Of a stretch of 64,000 nucleotides of DNA, positions 32,689 through 41,334 are shown in pieces (the stretch's first letter is position 1; the number at the start of each line of letters is the position of its first letter). The notes under the pieces are model-generated. The model had not been told where the DNA came from and made no database searches. It saw only the letters and a program-made list of their open reading frames with translations. Made by a program: the position numbers and the translations under genes. Source of the stretch: JALYGY01 sp963800975 (lineage in GTDB: Bacteria > Actinomycetota > Rubrobacteria > Rubrobacterales > Rubrobacteraceae); the NCBI GenBank assembly GCA_963800975.1, contig CAWDDB010000014.1, positions 620,001-684,000 on the forward strand, written 5' to 3'.

Positions 32689-33711
32689 ATGAACGACCAC
32701 AGAACGCCATTGCTCCCCGCGAGCTTCGCGAGGCGACTCAGCCGGCGGGAGTTCCTCGGCCTCGGCGCCGGGGCGGCGGCCGGGCTGGCTCTGGCCGGGT
32801 GCTCAAGCAGCGGCGCGACGGGTGGGGGCGGCGAGTTGAGGATCGTCTACCAGCCGGGAACCACCACCTACGCCCAGCTCGTCATCATGGAGCAGGAGAA
32901 GTGGCTGGCGGAAGACCTGCCGGACTACGACGTGTCCTGGACCCAGGTAGACGCCGGGGCGGCGGTGCGGGACGCCATGGTCAACGGCGAAGCCGACGTT
33001 GGCGCGGGGGGCATAGGGCCCTTCCTGGTCGGCTACGACTCGGGGATAGAGTGGCGCATTCTGAGCGCCCTCAACGACATCGAGATGTGGCTGATGGTGA
33101 ACGAGGACCGCTTCCAGAGCCTCAAGGACTTCGGGCCGGAGGACAAGATCGCGGTCGTCGCCCCCGACTCCATCCAGGCCGTGATCCTCCGCAAAGCGGC
33201 CGAGGAGGAGCTCGGCGATCCCAGGGCGCTCGACAACAACCTCGTCTCGTTGCCCAGCCCCGACTCCTTGCAGGCGCTCCTGAACAACCAGATCGCCGGC
33301 CACTTCACGTCCCCGCCCTACCAGTTCCAGGAACAGGACAAGGGCGCGCGTCCCATCGTGAGGAGCTTCGACCTCTTCGGCCGGCACAACCTCATAAGCA
33401 TCTGGGTGCTCCAACCCTTCCACGACGAGAACCCGCAGGTCATGGAAGCTCTGTACTCCAACATCCAGCGCGCCACGAAGCTGATCCAGGACGACCCCGC
33501 GGGGGTGGCCGAGATCCTCGCCAGGGTCTCCCAGATCGACCCGGCCAACGAGGAGCGGTTCCTGACGGAGGAGAACGTCTACTACAACACGGCCCCTCAC
33601 GGTTTTACCTCCTTCGGCGAGTTCATGCAGAGCGCCGGACTTATAAACGAGGTCCCAGGTTCCTGGCAGGACCTCGTCTACGACAACCTGAAGAACACGG
33701 ACGGGAGCTGA
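32689..33711 (+). CDS. ABC transporter substrate-binding lipoprotein (Tat-exported)
   Basis: A 340-residue SsuA/TauA/NMT1-like binding protein. The N-terminus carries a twin-arginine motif SRREFLG and a lipobox LAGC with Cys38, so it is exported folded and lipid-anchored. The mature part (LRIVYQPGTTTYAQLVIMEQ, GEADVGAGGIGPFLVGYDSG) fits periplasmic-type binding proteins for sulfonates, nitrate or pyrimidine precursors. The start ATG has GGAGAAG upstream. It is last in the importer operon. Confidence 0.9.
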   Translation: MNDHRTPLLPASFARRLSRREFLGLGAGAAAGLALAGCSSSGATGGGGELRIVYQPGTTTYAQLVIMEQEKWLAEDLPDYDVSWTQVDAGAAVRDAMVNGEADVGAGGIGPFLVGYDSGIEWRILSALNDIEMWLMVNEDRFQSLKDFGPEDKIAVVAPDSIQAVILRKAAEEELGDPRALDNNLVSLPSPDSLQALLNNQIAGHFTSPPYQFQEQDKGARPIVRSFDLFGRHNLISIWVLQPFHDENPQVMEALYSNIQRATKLIQDDPAGVAEILARVSQIDPANEERFLTEENVYYNTAPHGFTSFGEFMQSAGLINEVPGSWQDLVYDNLKNTDGS

Positions 33712-33798
33712 AGGTTCGGGCTTCGGAACGCCGCCGAAGGCCGGCCCTCGACCTACTCCATGCACCCCAGGGACCCAAAGTCCCGAATGCAAAGCCTC

Positions 33799-36111
33799 CT
33801 AGAACGCGCCCCGTTGGGGTGGAGGGCCGTTGCGCGCGGGGGCGCCGCGGCGAGGCTCGGCGCTGCTCGGGGCCGGCTGGCGGGCGTTTGGCGGCGCGGA
33901 GCCGGGCGCGGGCGAGGCGAAACGGGGCTCGGCCGAAGCCGGCGGCGCGGAGGAGTCTAACCCTGGACGCCTCTCGGGTTCCGACCCCGCGCGGTCTTCG
34001 AAAGAACGGTCCTCCGACCCGCTGGGTTCGTCCCGAGACTGATCCTCGACTTCGTCGTCGAGGGCTGTGGTACTCTCGTCTGCCTCGTCGGTCTCCTCGG
34101 TCGTCTCCGGCGGAGGCGCAACGGCCCGGCCGTCCGTCTTTATCGCGAGGTCCATGTAGGGGCTTGGGACGTCGAACTCCTGTTCGGGGAACATGCCGAC
34201 GGCGCTCTGCATGTAGAGGGACCAGATATCCAGCGGGTAGTTCTCGCCGTTGATCTCGGGCAGCCCGTTGATGTTCACCATCGACGTCCGTTCGTTCGGG
34301 TAGCCTACCCAGACGCTCGTCGACAGCTGCGGTATAAAGCCGACGAACCAGGCGTCCACGAAGTTGTTCGTCGTGCCCGTCTTGCCCGCCGCCGGGCGGC
34401 CTATCTCGGCGTCCAGGTCGTGGTAGTAGCTGGCGGTGCCGTCCGTGATCACGCGCCGCAACGCCTGCGTGACGACGGCCGCCTCGTCGCGGGTTAGGGC
34501 CTGCTCCTCCCTCAGGCGGTGCTCCTCGACCACCACCTCTTCGCCGTTCTCCTCCTTGGTGACCTGCTGGACCAGGAAGGGCTTCATGTGGACGCCCTGG
34601 TTGGGCAGCGTCGAGTAAGCGGAGGCCATCTCGAACGGCGTCACTCCCTCCCCGAGTCCCCCGATCGCGGTCGACGGGTAGGCCTCGACCTCGCTCGTTA
34701 TCCCCATCTGCTCGGCCTTCTCGACCACGTTCTCGAGGCCGAGGTCGAGGGCGAGCTGGACGAAGACGGTGTTGTCCGAGTCGGCCATCGCCCTCTCGAG
34801 GGTTATGGGGCCCCGCTCGATAAAGTCGTAGTTGTCCACCACGTATGGCCTCTCGTAGAGGCCCATCGGCACCTCGAGGTGCTCCGAGACGTACATGCTC
34901 TCGGGCGAGATCCCCTGCTCTATGGCCTCGGCGTAGACGAAGGGCTTGAAGGAGCTGCCGGCCTGCCGGTGGGCCTGGGTGGCGAGGTTGAACTTGACCT
35001 GGTCGAAGTCCGACCCGCCGACCATGGCCCTGACGGCCCCGGTCGCGGGGTCGACGGAGACGAGCGCGGCCGATGGGTCGCCCGCCTCGGGGCTCACTAT
35101 GGTGTCGACGGCGGTGTTGGCCATCTCCTGCAGGTCAGGGTCGAGGGTGGTGTGGATCTCGAGCCCCCCCTCGTAGACCGTGTCGTCGCCGTACTCCTCC
35201 GCCAGCTCCCTGCGGACCGCGTTGAGGAAGTACTCGTTGTCGTTCTGGTGCTCGACCCGGCCCCGGCTCAACACGATGTCGGCTTTGACGGCCTCGTCGT
35301 GTTCCTTCCTGGTTATGTAGCCGTACTCGAGCATGCGGTCGAGCACCACGTCGCGGCGCTCTTTGGCCGTCTTCGGGTCGAGGAACGGGTCGTAGACCCC
35401 GGGGAGCTGGATCACCCCGGCAAGCAACGCCGACTCGGGGAGCGTGAGGTCCTCCGCTTTCTTGTTGAAGTAGGTCCTGGCGGCGGCCTCCGCGCCGTAG
35501 GCGTTCGCGCCGAAGTACACCGTGTTCAGGTACTGCTCGAGGATCTCGCTCTTGGAGTTCTCCTCCTCGTACTGCCAGGCGAGCGAGGCCTCGGCGAACT
35601 TGCGCTCGAAGCTCGGGATCATTCGCTGCTCCTGAGCTATGTAGGTGTTCTTTATGAGCTGCTGGGTTATGGTGGAGCCGCCCTCCTGGATGGAGAGGCT
35701 CTGGACGTTCTCCACCGCGGCGCGGCCTATGGCCTCGAAGTCGAGGCCGCGGTGTCGGTAGAAACGGTGATCCTCGATAGAGATGACCGCCTCCTGCAGC
35801 GTCGGGTCTATGTCGTCCAGGGTGACGACGTAGCGGTTCTGGACGCCGTAGAGCTCGTCGACGACGTTGCCGTTGGCGTCGTAGACCACGGAGGTCTGGG
35901 CCAGCTCGGTGGAGGAATAGTCGTCGAGCTGGGGCATGCCTTCGGCCAGAGCCGTGTAGGTCTGGCCGAAGCTGGCGAAGAGCGCGACCACCCCGAGGAT
36001 CGCCGCCGCGAAGAGCACCAGGAAGGCGTTGCGAACCCAGCCCAACCAGTTGTTCTTATTGCGCGACCGGCGACGCCGGCGGTTCAACCTGCGCAGGTTA
36101 CCGTTCTGCAT
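33799..36111 (-). CDS. Bifunctional penicillin-binding protein (PBP1A-type)
   Basis: A 770-residue class A PBP that polymerises glycan strands and cross-links peptides outside the membrane. A very basic N-terminal tail (RRLNRRRRRSRNKNN) precedes one membrane span. The GT51 domain has SIEDHRFYRHRG and EGGSTITQQLIKN. The transpeptidase motifs are GSSFKPF (SxxK), SDN and KTGTT. The C-terminus is about 100 residues of low-complexity sequence, first acidic (TEETDEADES), then Pro/Ser/Ala/Arg-rich. The ATG at 36111 is the natural start. The frame is open 0.9 kb further, but that is antisense to the aminotransferase. Confidence 0.93.
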   Translation of the reverse strand: MQNGNLRRLNRRRRRSRNKNNWLGWVRNAFLVLFAAAILGVVALFASFGQTYTALAEGMPQLDDYSSTELAQTSVVYDANGNVVDELYGVQNRYVVTLDDIDPTLQEAVISIEDHRFYRHRGLDFEAIGRAAVENVQSLSIQEGGSTITQQLIKNTYIAQEQRMIPSFERKFAEASLAWQYEEENSKSEILEQYLNTVYFGANAYGAEAAARTYFNKKAEDLTLPESALLAGVIQLPGVYDPFLDPKTAKERRDVVLDRMLEYGYITRKEHDEAVKADIVLSRGRVEHQNDNEYFLNAVRRELAEEYGDDTVYEGGLEIHTTLDPDLQEMANTAVDTIVSPEAGDPSAALVSVDPATGAVRAMVGGSDFDQVKFNLATQAHRQAGSSFKPFVYAEAIEQGISPESMYVSEHLEVPMGLYERPYVVDNYDFIERGPITLERAMADSDNTVFVQLALDLGLENVVEKAEQMGITSEVEAYPSTAIGGLGEGVTPFEMASAYSTLPNQGVHMKPFLVQQVTKEENGEEVVVEEHRLREEQALTRDEAAVVTQALRRVITDGTASYYHDLDAEIGRPAAGKTGTTNNFVDAWFVGFIPQLSTSVWVGYPNERTSMVNINGLPEINGENYPLDIWSLYMQSAVGMFPEQEFDVPSPYMDLAIKTDGRAVAPPPETTEETDEADESTTALDDEVEDQSRDEPSGSEDRSFEDRAGSEPERRPGLDSSAPPASAEPRFASPAPGSAPPNARQPAPSSAEPRRGAPARNGPPPQRGAF

Positions 36112-36161
36112 GAAGCGGATATTATACAGAACGGTTCCCGATCTCCCGGAAGGAGGCTGGC

Positions 36162-37308
36162 ATCGCCACGCAAACCGACCTCTCTCGCGAGATGTTCCCG
36201 GCCCTCGCCGACAACGACTACGTCTACCTGAACTCCGGCGCCAGCGGGCCGCCGTCGTACGCGACGATCGAGGCGATGCGCGCGGCAGACGACCTGTGCT
36301 CGGGCCCGGCCTACCTCGAAGGCGCCGGCTTCTTCGCGCGCCAGGGCGAAGCTGAGGGAACGCGCCCGCGAGGCCGCAGCCCGCCTCATCGGGGCGGCGG
36401 CCCGAAACGTAGCCCTCACGCAGAACACCACCCACGGCATGAACCTCGGCGTCGCCTCCATCGACTGGAGAGAGGGCGACGAGGCGATCTCGACCACCAC
36501 CGAACACCCCGGATGCCTCGTCCCCCTCCACAACCTGGCGAGGCGCTCCGGCGTGGAGGTGAAGACGGTAGCGCCGCCCGTGACCGCCGAGAGCGTGGAG
36601 GCCGCCATGACCCCGAGGACACGCCTCGTCGCCCTCTCGCACGTGGACTGGACGAGCGGGGAAGTGTTGCCCCTGCGAGAGATCTGCGCGCTTGCCCGGG
36701 AACGGGGCGCTCTGACCCTCGTGGACGGCGCCCAGTCGATCGGCAACGTCCCAGTGGACGTGGGAGCCTCGGGCGCAGATATGTACGCCTTCACGGGCCA
36801 CAAGTGGGTCCTCGGGCCCGAGGGATTGGGTGCTTTCTACGTCAGGCCCGGCCTGGACGTGAGCAGCACCAGCGTCGGCTACCTCTCCCTCGCCGATCCG
36901 CTTGCCTTCGGCCCCGACGGCGACTACGAGATGCGGGCGGACGCGCGACGCTTCGAGGCCTCGACCGGGAGCCCGGCCCTCTGCGCCGGATTTGCCGCGG
37001 CGGCGGATGCCGCCCAAGAACGAGGCGAAGCCGGCTTCGAAGGCATCCGACGCCGCGCCGAACTGCTCTTGAACCTGCTCTCCGGGATACCGCGCGTCAC
37101 GCTCCGCTCGCCCAGGCCCGCGGCCTCGGGCCTCGTCAGCTTCGAGGTCGAAGGGCTCGCAGCAAGAGAGGTCGCGGAGCGCTTGCTCGAGAGGCGGTTC
37201 GTGCTACGCAACATCCCCGGCGCCAGGCCGTACGTCCGGACGAGCACGCACCTCTTTAACTCGGAGGAGGAGCTCGAGAGCCTTGCGAGGGCCGTGGACG
37301 CCCTGTAG
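36162..37308 (+). pseudogene. Class V aminotransferase (cysteine desulfurase-like), frameshifted
   Basis: A PLP-dependent fold type I enzyme related to cysteine desulfurases and isopenicillin-N-epimerase-like proteins. The first part (DNDYVYLNSGASGPPSYATIE) is in one frame up to about 36345. The rest, from LRERAREAAARLIG through TLVDGAQSIG, the PLP-lysine segment FTGHKWVLGPEG and the C-terminus, is in another. One extra base around 36345-36352 explains the shift. The protein is otherwise intact (about 380 residues), so this may be a sequence error. The best-placed start is an ATC at 36162, 5 nt after AAGGAGG. The first ATG (36192) lacks a ribosome binding site. Confidence 0.75.
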
Positions 37309-37475
37309 ACCATGGCCGAGGTATGGGTGGGAGACCTCGACCTGGCCGGCGAAGATCCCGGCGCATCGAGTTGGAGGGACGAAGCGAGATCAGGCGCGCG
37401 TTCCCCGGCTGGCTGAGGCTGAGTCCCTTGACGAAGGTCAAGAGGCGGCCCGCGCGCGCCTAGCCACCCCGGCGC

Positions 37476-38123
37476 CTATCGAACCTCCCGAAGAAAGTCC
37501 ACGGCCGAGTCTATGTCCGGGACGAGGTGGTCGGGCTCGGCGCTGCGCAGGGCCTCTTCTGAGAAAGCGCCCCAGCTCACGGCGACGCTCATTACGTCGG
37601 CGGCCTTCGCGGCTGCGACGTCGAATGGCGAATCGCCCACGTAGGCGGCCTGATCCGTAGGAACGCCGCCGAGTAGCTCCAGTCCCTTGAGGAGCGGTTC
37701 GGGACGGGGCTTGTGTTCGGTCGTGTCCTCGAGCGTGACCCACCGGTCCACCACCTCCCCGAGGCCGGGGTAGTTCTGCAGGGCCTGCTCCACGGAAGCG
37801 CGGCGTTTCGAGGTAACGACGGCCACGCGCACGCCGGCGGACCTCAGACGGCCCAGGGCGTCCTCGACGCCGGGGAACTCCTTGATGAGGGCGTCGTGGT
37901 TCTCTTCCTGGTAGACGCGGTAGGACTCCAGGAGCGCGGCGGCGTGCTCGGCGTTCAGGAGCTCCATCTGGCGCGGCAGGGGTTGGCCGACGTTGGCCAT
38001 AAGGACGTCGCGCGAGACCTCGCGCCCCAGGATGTCGCCCGCGGCGTGGCGCATGGACTGGTAGATCAGGTTCGTGGTGTCGACGAGCGTGCCGTCGAAG
38101 TCGAAGAGGGCCGCCCCGATCAC
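37476..38123 (-). CDS. HAD-superfamily phosphatase (phosphoglycolate phosphatase/PpaX-like)
   Basis: A 215-residue HAD hydrolase with nucleophile motif LFDFDGTLVDT at residues 6-16, motif II VVTSKR near 103, and motif III/IV KPRPEPLLKGL and YVGDSPFDVAAAKAA. The cap domain is alpha-helical (subfamily IA). Likely substrates are 2-phosphoglycolate or pyrophosphate; sequence does not separate them. It ends the surE-gph pair: surE stops 3 bp upstream, so translation is probably coupled. Confidence 0.88.
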   Translation of the reverse strand: MIGAALFDFDGTLVDTTNLIYQSMRHAAGDILGREVSRDVLMANVGQPLPRQMELLNAEHAAALLESYRVYQEENHDALIKEFPGVEDALGRLRSAGVRVAVVTSKRRASVEQALQNYPGLGEVVDRWVTLEDTTEHKPRPEPLLKGLELLGGVPTDQAAYVGDSPFDVAAAKAADVMSVAVSWGAFSEEALRSAEPDHLVPDIDSAVDFLREVR

Positions 38124-38126
38124 CGC

Positions 38127-38945
38127 CTATTTGCGGCCGTTCTCGAGCAGACCCTCGACGTTCCAGGAGCCGAGCTCCTCGATGGCCGCCGAGTCGGTCA
38201 GCTCGAGGTGGACGGGGGTGACGCTGATCTCGCGGTCGCCAATCGCGGCGAAGTCCGTTCCGTCCTCGTCGTGGTGGCCCGGCGGGTTGTTGTAGATGTC
38301 GTAGCCGACCCTTCCCTCCGCGTCCCTCACCTCGATAAGCTCGTCCTTGTAGAACCGGCGACCGAGGCGCGTGATCCGGGCGCCCCTGAGCCTCTCCCTC
38401 GGCACGTTTGGCGCGTTGACGTTGAGGATGCGCCCCGGCGGCAGGCCCTTGTGGGCCAACTTGGCGAGGCGGGCGGCGAACTCGGCCGCCGGACCGAAAT
38501 GCAGGCCTTCCTCGAGCGGGATGTCCTCCTCAACCGTCTCGTGCCAGGGGCGCCCTATGCTCAGGGAGACCGCGATTCCGGGGACGCCTATCACTATGCC
38601 CTCCATGGCCCCCGCCACCGTGCCAGAGTACGTGATGTCGTCGCCCAGGTTCTCGCCGTGGTTGATCCCCGAGACCACGATGTCCGGCTCGAAGTCCATC
38701 AGCCCCAGGGCGACGAGGCGCACGCAGTCCACGGGGGTGCCCGTGCAGGCGTAGCCGATGGCGCCGTCCGCCATCTCGCGTTCCTCGACGCGCAGCGTCG
38801 AGTCGAAGCTTATGCTCCGCCCCACCCCGCTCCTGTTGCGGTCGGGGGCCACCGTGATGACGTCCCCGATCTCCTCCAGCGCCTGCCTGGCCGCGAGCAA
38901 CCCCGGCGCGTCGATACCGTCGTCGTTCGTCAATACTATCCGCAT
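38127..38945 (-). CDS. surE: 5'/3'-nucleotidase SurE
   Basis: A 272-residue SurE nucleotidase/phosphatase that dephosphorylates nucleoside 5'- or 3'-monophosphates. The metal-binding N-terminus MRIVLTNDDGIDAPG and the VAPDRNRSGVGRSI and VVSGINHGENLGDDITYSGTVAGAMEG motifs are complete. The ATG at 38945 is preferred to the TTG one codon upstream. It pairs with the HAD phosphatase 3 bp downstream. Confidence 0.95.
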   Translation of the reverse strand: MRIVLTNDDGIDAPGLLAARQALEEIGDVITVAPDRNRSGVGRSISFDSTLRVEEREMADGAIGYACTGTPVDCVRLVALGLMDFEPDIVVSGINHGENLGDDITYSGTVAGAMEGIVIGVPGIAVSLSIGRPWHETVEEDIPLEEGLHFGPAAEFAARLAKLAHKGLPPGRILNVNAPNVPRERLRGARITRLGRRFYKDELIEVRDAEGRVGYDIYNNPPGHHDEDGTDFAAIGDREISVTPVHLELTDSAAIEELGSWNVEGLLENGRK

Positions 38946-39132
38946 CAATCTTCTCGTCCCGGCCGCATGGCCGCTAGCTCACTCTATGCAAAGGGCCCTG
39001 ATTCTATCACCCCGCCACCGATCTCCGGCCTCTCGACGCGGTCGAGAAAATAGGTGGCGAAACCAGTAGACAAAGGTTGGCCGGTGCGTTAGATTACCGC
39101 AGCTGTGCCCCTCGAGTTCGTGTGAGGTTCTT

Positions 39133-40125
39133 ATGTTCGTGGACGCGGCAGAATGGTTCAGGCATCGCTCGTACGACTACAGGCAGTTTTCGGATCTAGA
39201 GGATCTGGCCCGTCGCAAGCATGAGTTAGGGCTATCTGTTAGCGCCGTCTTGCCATGCCGCAACGTGGCCGACACGGTAGGCCAGATAGTCGACGAGATC
39301 CAGGCCGTAAACGAGCGCGCCGGGGGCGAGCCTCTGGTCGACCAGATCGTGGCCGTCGACGCGGACTCCCGGGACGGTACCGCGGAGGTGGCCGCCTCCA
39401 GGGGCGCCGAGGTCTACTCGGAGAACGAGCTGCTCTCCCACTACGGCGGGGCGCACGGCAAAGGCGACGCCATGTGGCGCGCCCTCACGGTTACCCACGG
39501 CGACCTGGTCATGTACGTGGACGCGGACACCAAGGATTTCAGACCCCAGCTCGTCTACGGCATACTCGGGCCGATCCTGCAGGTGCCGGGGATACGCTAC
39601 GTCAAGGCCGCCTACCGCAGGCCGTTCAAGAGCTACGAGACCGTGGAGCAGGACGGCGGGGGCAGGGTCACCGAGCTCTCAGCCAAGCCGCTCTTCAACC
39701 TGTTCTACCCCGAGCTGACGGGCTTCGTGCAGCCGCTTGCGGGCGAGTTCGTCGCGGACAGGGAGCTGTTCGCCTCAATCCCCTTCTTTACCGGCTACGC
39801 GGTCGAGACTGGCATCATGATCGACGTCCTCAAGCGCGTGGGGCTGGGCGCGATGGCGCAGGTCGACCTCGGCACCCGTCAGAACAGGCACCAGCCCTTG
39901 AGGGACCTCTCGCGCATGTCCTACGCGGTGCTGCGCGCGGTCGCGCGGCGCCTGAGGGAGGACGGCCGCCTGGATCAGGCGAGGGACCCGCTCTTGCCCG
40001 AGCAGCTCTTCCAGTTCTCCGACTTCCTGCACGCCGTGGCGACCCCCGACGGCCTGAAGCTGCAGGAGTACGTCGAGGAGCTCGTCGAGCGTCCCCCGAT
40101 CAACGAGGCCCTGAGGGTAGGGTAG
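39133..40125 (+). CDS. gpgS: Glucosyl-3-phosphoglycerate synthase-type glycosyltransferase
   Basis: A 330-residue GT81/GT2-like glycosyltransferase that transfers a sugar from an NDP-sugar to 3-phosphoglycerate, the first step to the compatible solutes glucosylglycerate or mannosylglycerate. The N-terminus FRHRSYDYRQF, SAVLPCRNVADTVG, the DxD-like VMYVDADTKDF, and GEFVADRELF with GYAVETGIMIDV are characteristic. In Rubrobacter xylanophilus the homologue is known to make mannosylglycerate precursors, so donor specificity is open. The nitrile-hydratase-like set starts 5 bp downstream. Confidence 0.9.
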   Translation: MFVDAAEWFRHRSYDYRQFSDLEDLARRKHELGLSVSAVLPCRNVADTVGQIVDEIQAVNERAGGEPLVDQIVAVDADSRDGTAEVAASRGAEVYSENELLSHYGGAHGKGDAMWRALTVTHGDLVMYVDADTKDFRPQLVYGILGPILQVPGIRYVKAAYRRPFKSYETVEQDGGGRVTELSAKPLFNLFYPELTGFVQPLAGEFVADRELFASIPFFTGYAVETGIMIDVLKRVGLGAMAQVDLGTRQNRHQPLRDLSRMSYAVLRAVARRLREDGRLDQARDPLLPEQLFQFSDFLHAVATPDGLKLQEYVEELVERPPINEALRVG

Positions 40126-40130
40126 GACGC

Positions 40131-40430
40131 GTGGCGGGCGTCCACGACCTCGGGGGAGAGCCCGGCGGTCCCGTGGACAAGGGGGGACACCAGGTCGAGG
40201 ACTGGGAACGTCTCGCCGACGCCGTTGCCATCGCCCTCAGCGCGAGGGGCATCACGACAACCGACCAGCACCGCCGTGCCATCGAGGGTCTGGATAGCTA
40301 CCGGGAGCTCGGCTACTACGAGCGGTGGGCCGCGGCAACGGAGGCGCTGCTCGTCGAGAAGGACATCCTGACCCGCGAGGAGATAGACGAGAGGTCGGCC
40401 GAGATCTCACGCCGCTGGGGTGGCGCGTGA
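40131..40430 (+). CDS. Nitrile hydratase/thiocyanate hydrolase beta-type subunit, N-terminal half
   Basis: A 99-residue protein matching only the N-terminal half of nitrile hydratase beta: VAGVHDLGGEPGGPVD, then a helical part ending SYRELGYYERWAAATEALLVEK. The GTG start lies 5 bp after the gpgS stop. The C-terminal half is encoded separately by the next gene, whose ATG overlaps this stop by 1 bp. Splitting of beta into two chains is the arrangement of thiocyanate hydrolase (scnB/scnA) and of the three-subunit toyocamycin nitrile hydratase. Nitrile hydratase maturation proteins share this fold, but the HDLGG start favours a structural subunit. Confidence 0.82.
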   Translation: MAGVHDLGGEPGGPVDKGGHQVEDWERLADAVAIALSARGITTTDQHRRAIEGLDSYRELGYYERWAAATEALLVEKDILTREEIDERSAEISRRWGGA

Positions 40431-40723
40431 TGGCGTTCGAGCCAGGCGACCTGGTCAGGGTCCGGCCCGCCGGCAAGCCAGGCCACGTGCGCACCCCCGG
40501 ATACCTCAAGGGCAAGACGGGCCGGGTCGAAGGCGCGCTCGGGTCGTTCCGTAACCCGGAGGACCTGGCCTACGGCCTCTCGGGTCGCCCCGAAAGACCC
40601 CTCTACAAGGTCGGCTTCCTGCAAGCGGACCTCTGGGAAAGCTACGGAGGGCCCGCCTCCGACCGCCTCTACGCCGACGTCTACGAGCACTGGCTGGAGA
40701 GAGCCGATGGGGAGACCTTATGA
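40430..40723 (+). CDS. Nitrile hydratase/thiocyanate hydrolase beta-type subunit, C-terminal half
   Basis: A 97-residue protein equal to the C-terminal SH3-like half of nitrile hydratase beta: MAFEPGDLVRVRPAGKPGHVRTPGYLKGKTGRVE, then LYKVGFLQADLWESYGG and a C-terminal YADVYEHWLE. It starts at an ATG overlapping the previous stop (TGATG) and ends overlapping the alpha-type gene by 4 bp (ATGA). This is a strongly coupled three-gene set. It would pack against the metal subunit. Confidence 0.85.
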   Translation: MAFEPGDLVRVRPAGKPGHVRTPGYLKGKTGRVEGALGSFRNPEDLAYGLSGRPERPLYKVGFLQADLWESYGGPASDRLYADVYEHWLERADGETL

Positions 40724-41334
40724 GCGGTGCACACCACGCGCACGACGGGACGGACCAGGCCTTGAGCCCTTACGCCCACCGCATCCGGGCAATAGAGGCG
40801 CTGCTGGTCGAGAAGGGCGTCCTCACGGAGCCGGAGATCCAGGACAACATCTCCTACATGGAGTCGCGCTCGCCGGAGAACGGCGCGAGGCTCGTCGCCC
40901 GCGCCTGGACGGACCCGGCCTTCAAGGAGCGGCTTCTCTCCGACACGAAGGCGGCCGCGCTCGAGCTTGGTATCGACGCCTCTGGCCCGGTCGAGTTCGT
41001 CGTGGTCGAGAACACGCCGGGGGTGCACAACCTGATCGTCTGCACCCTGTGCTCGTGCTACCCGCGGGCCATCCTGGGGCGCCCGCCCGACTGGTACAAG
41101 AGCTTCGAGTACCGCTCCCGGGCCGTGAAAGAACCGCGCGCCGTGATGCGCGAGTTCGGCTTCGAGCCCCCGGAAGGCGTCGAGGTCGCCGTCCACGACA
41201 GCACGGCGGACGTGCGCTACATGGTGCTGCCTATGCGCCCAGCCGGCACCGAGAACCTGGACGAAGGGAATCTCGCGCGGCTGGTCACGCGAGATTCCCT
41301 GGTCGGGGTCTCGGTCGCGCGAGAGCCGGCCTAG
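40720..41334 (+). CDS. Cobalt-type nitrile hydratase alpha / thiocyanate hydrolase gamma subunit
   Basis: A 204-residue metal subunit. The claw motif CTLCSCYPR (Cys108, Cys111, Ser112, Cys113) has Thr at the second position, which marks the Co(III) type rather than the iron type (CSLCSC). The two outer cysteines would be oxidised to sulfinic/sulfenic acids. Further family parts are RIRAIEALLVEKGVLT and the WYKSFEYRSRAVKEPRAVM segment. Possible reactions are nitrile to amide, or thiocyanate to carbonyl sulfide and ammonia. No amidase, cobalt transporter or activator gene is seen nearby. It shares a CTAG stop tetranucleotide with the convergent gene. Confidence 0.9.
   Translation: MSGAHHAHDGTDQALSPYAHRIRAIEALLVEKGVLTEPEIQDNISYMESRSPENGARLVARAWTDPAFKERLLSDTKAAALELGIDASGPVEFVVVENTPGVHNLIVCTLCSCYPRAILGRPPDWYKSFEYRSRAVKEPRAVMREFGFEPPEGVEVAVHDSTADVRYMVLPMRPAGTENLDEGNLARLVTRDSLVGVSVAREPA

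Noticed and set aside
36112..37017. N-terminal extension of the PBP by about 300 residues
   Set aside because: The open frame is antisense to the aminotransferase and has no recognisable domain; the natural basic tail and membrane span begin at 36111.
37312..37416. A 34-codon frame beginning MAEVWVGDLDLAG after the aminotransferase
   Set aside because: No ribosome binding site and no family; it could be a remnant of a degraded gene (a second frame nearby ends LSPLTKVKRRPARA), but the evidence is too thin to annotate.
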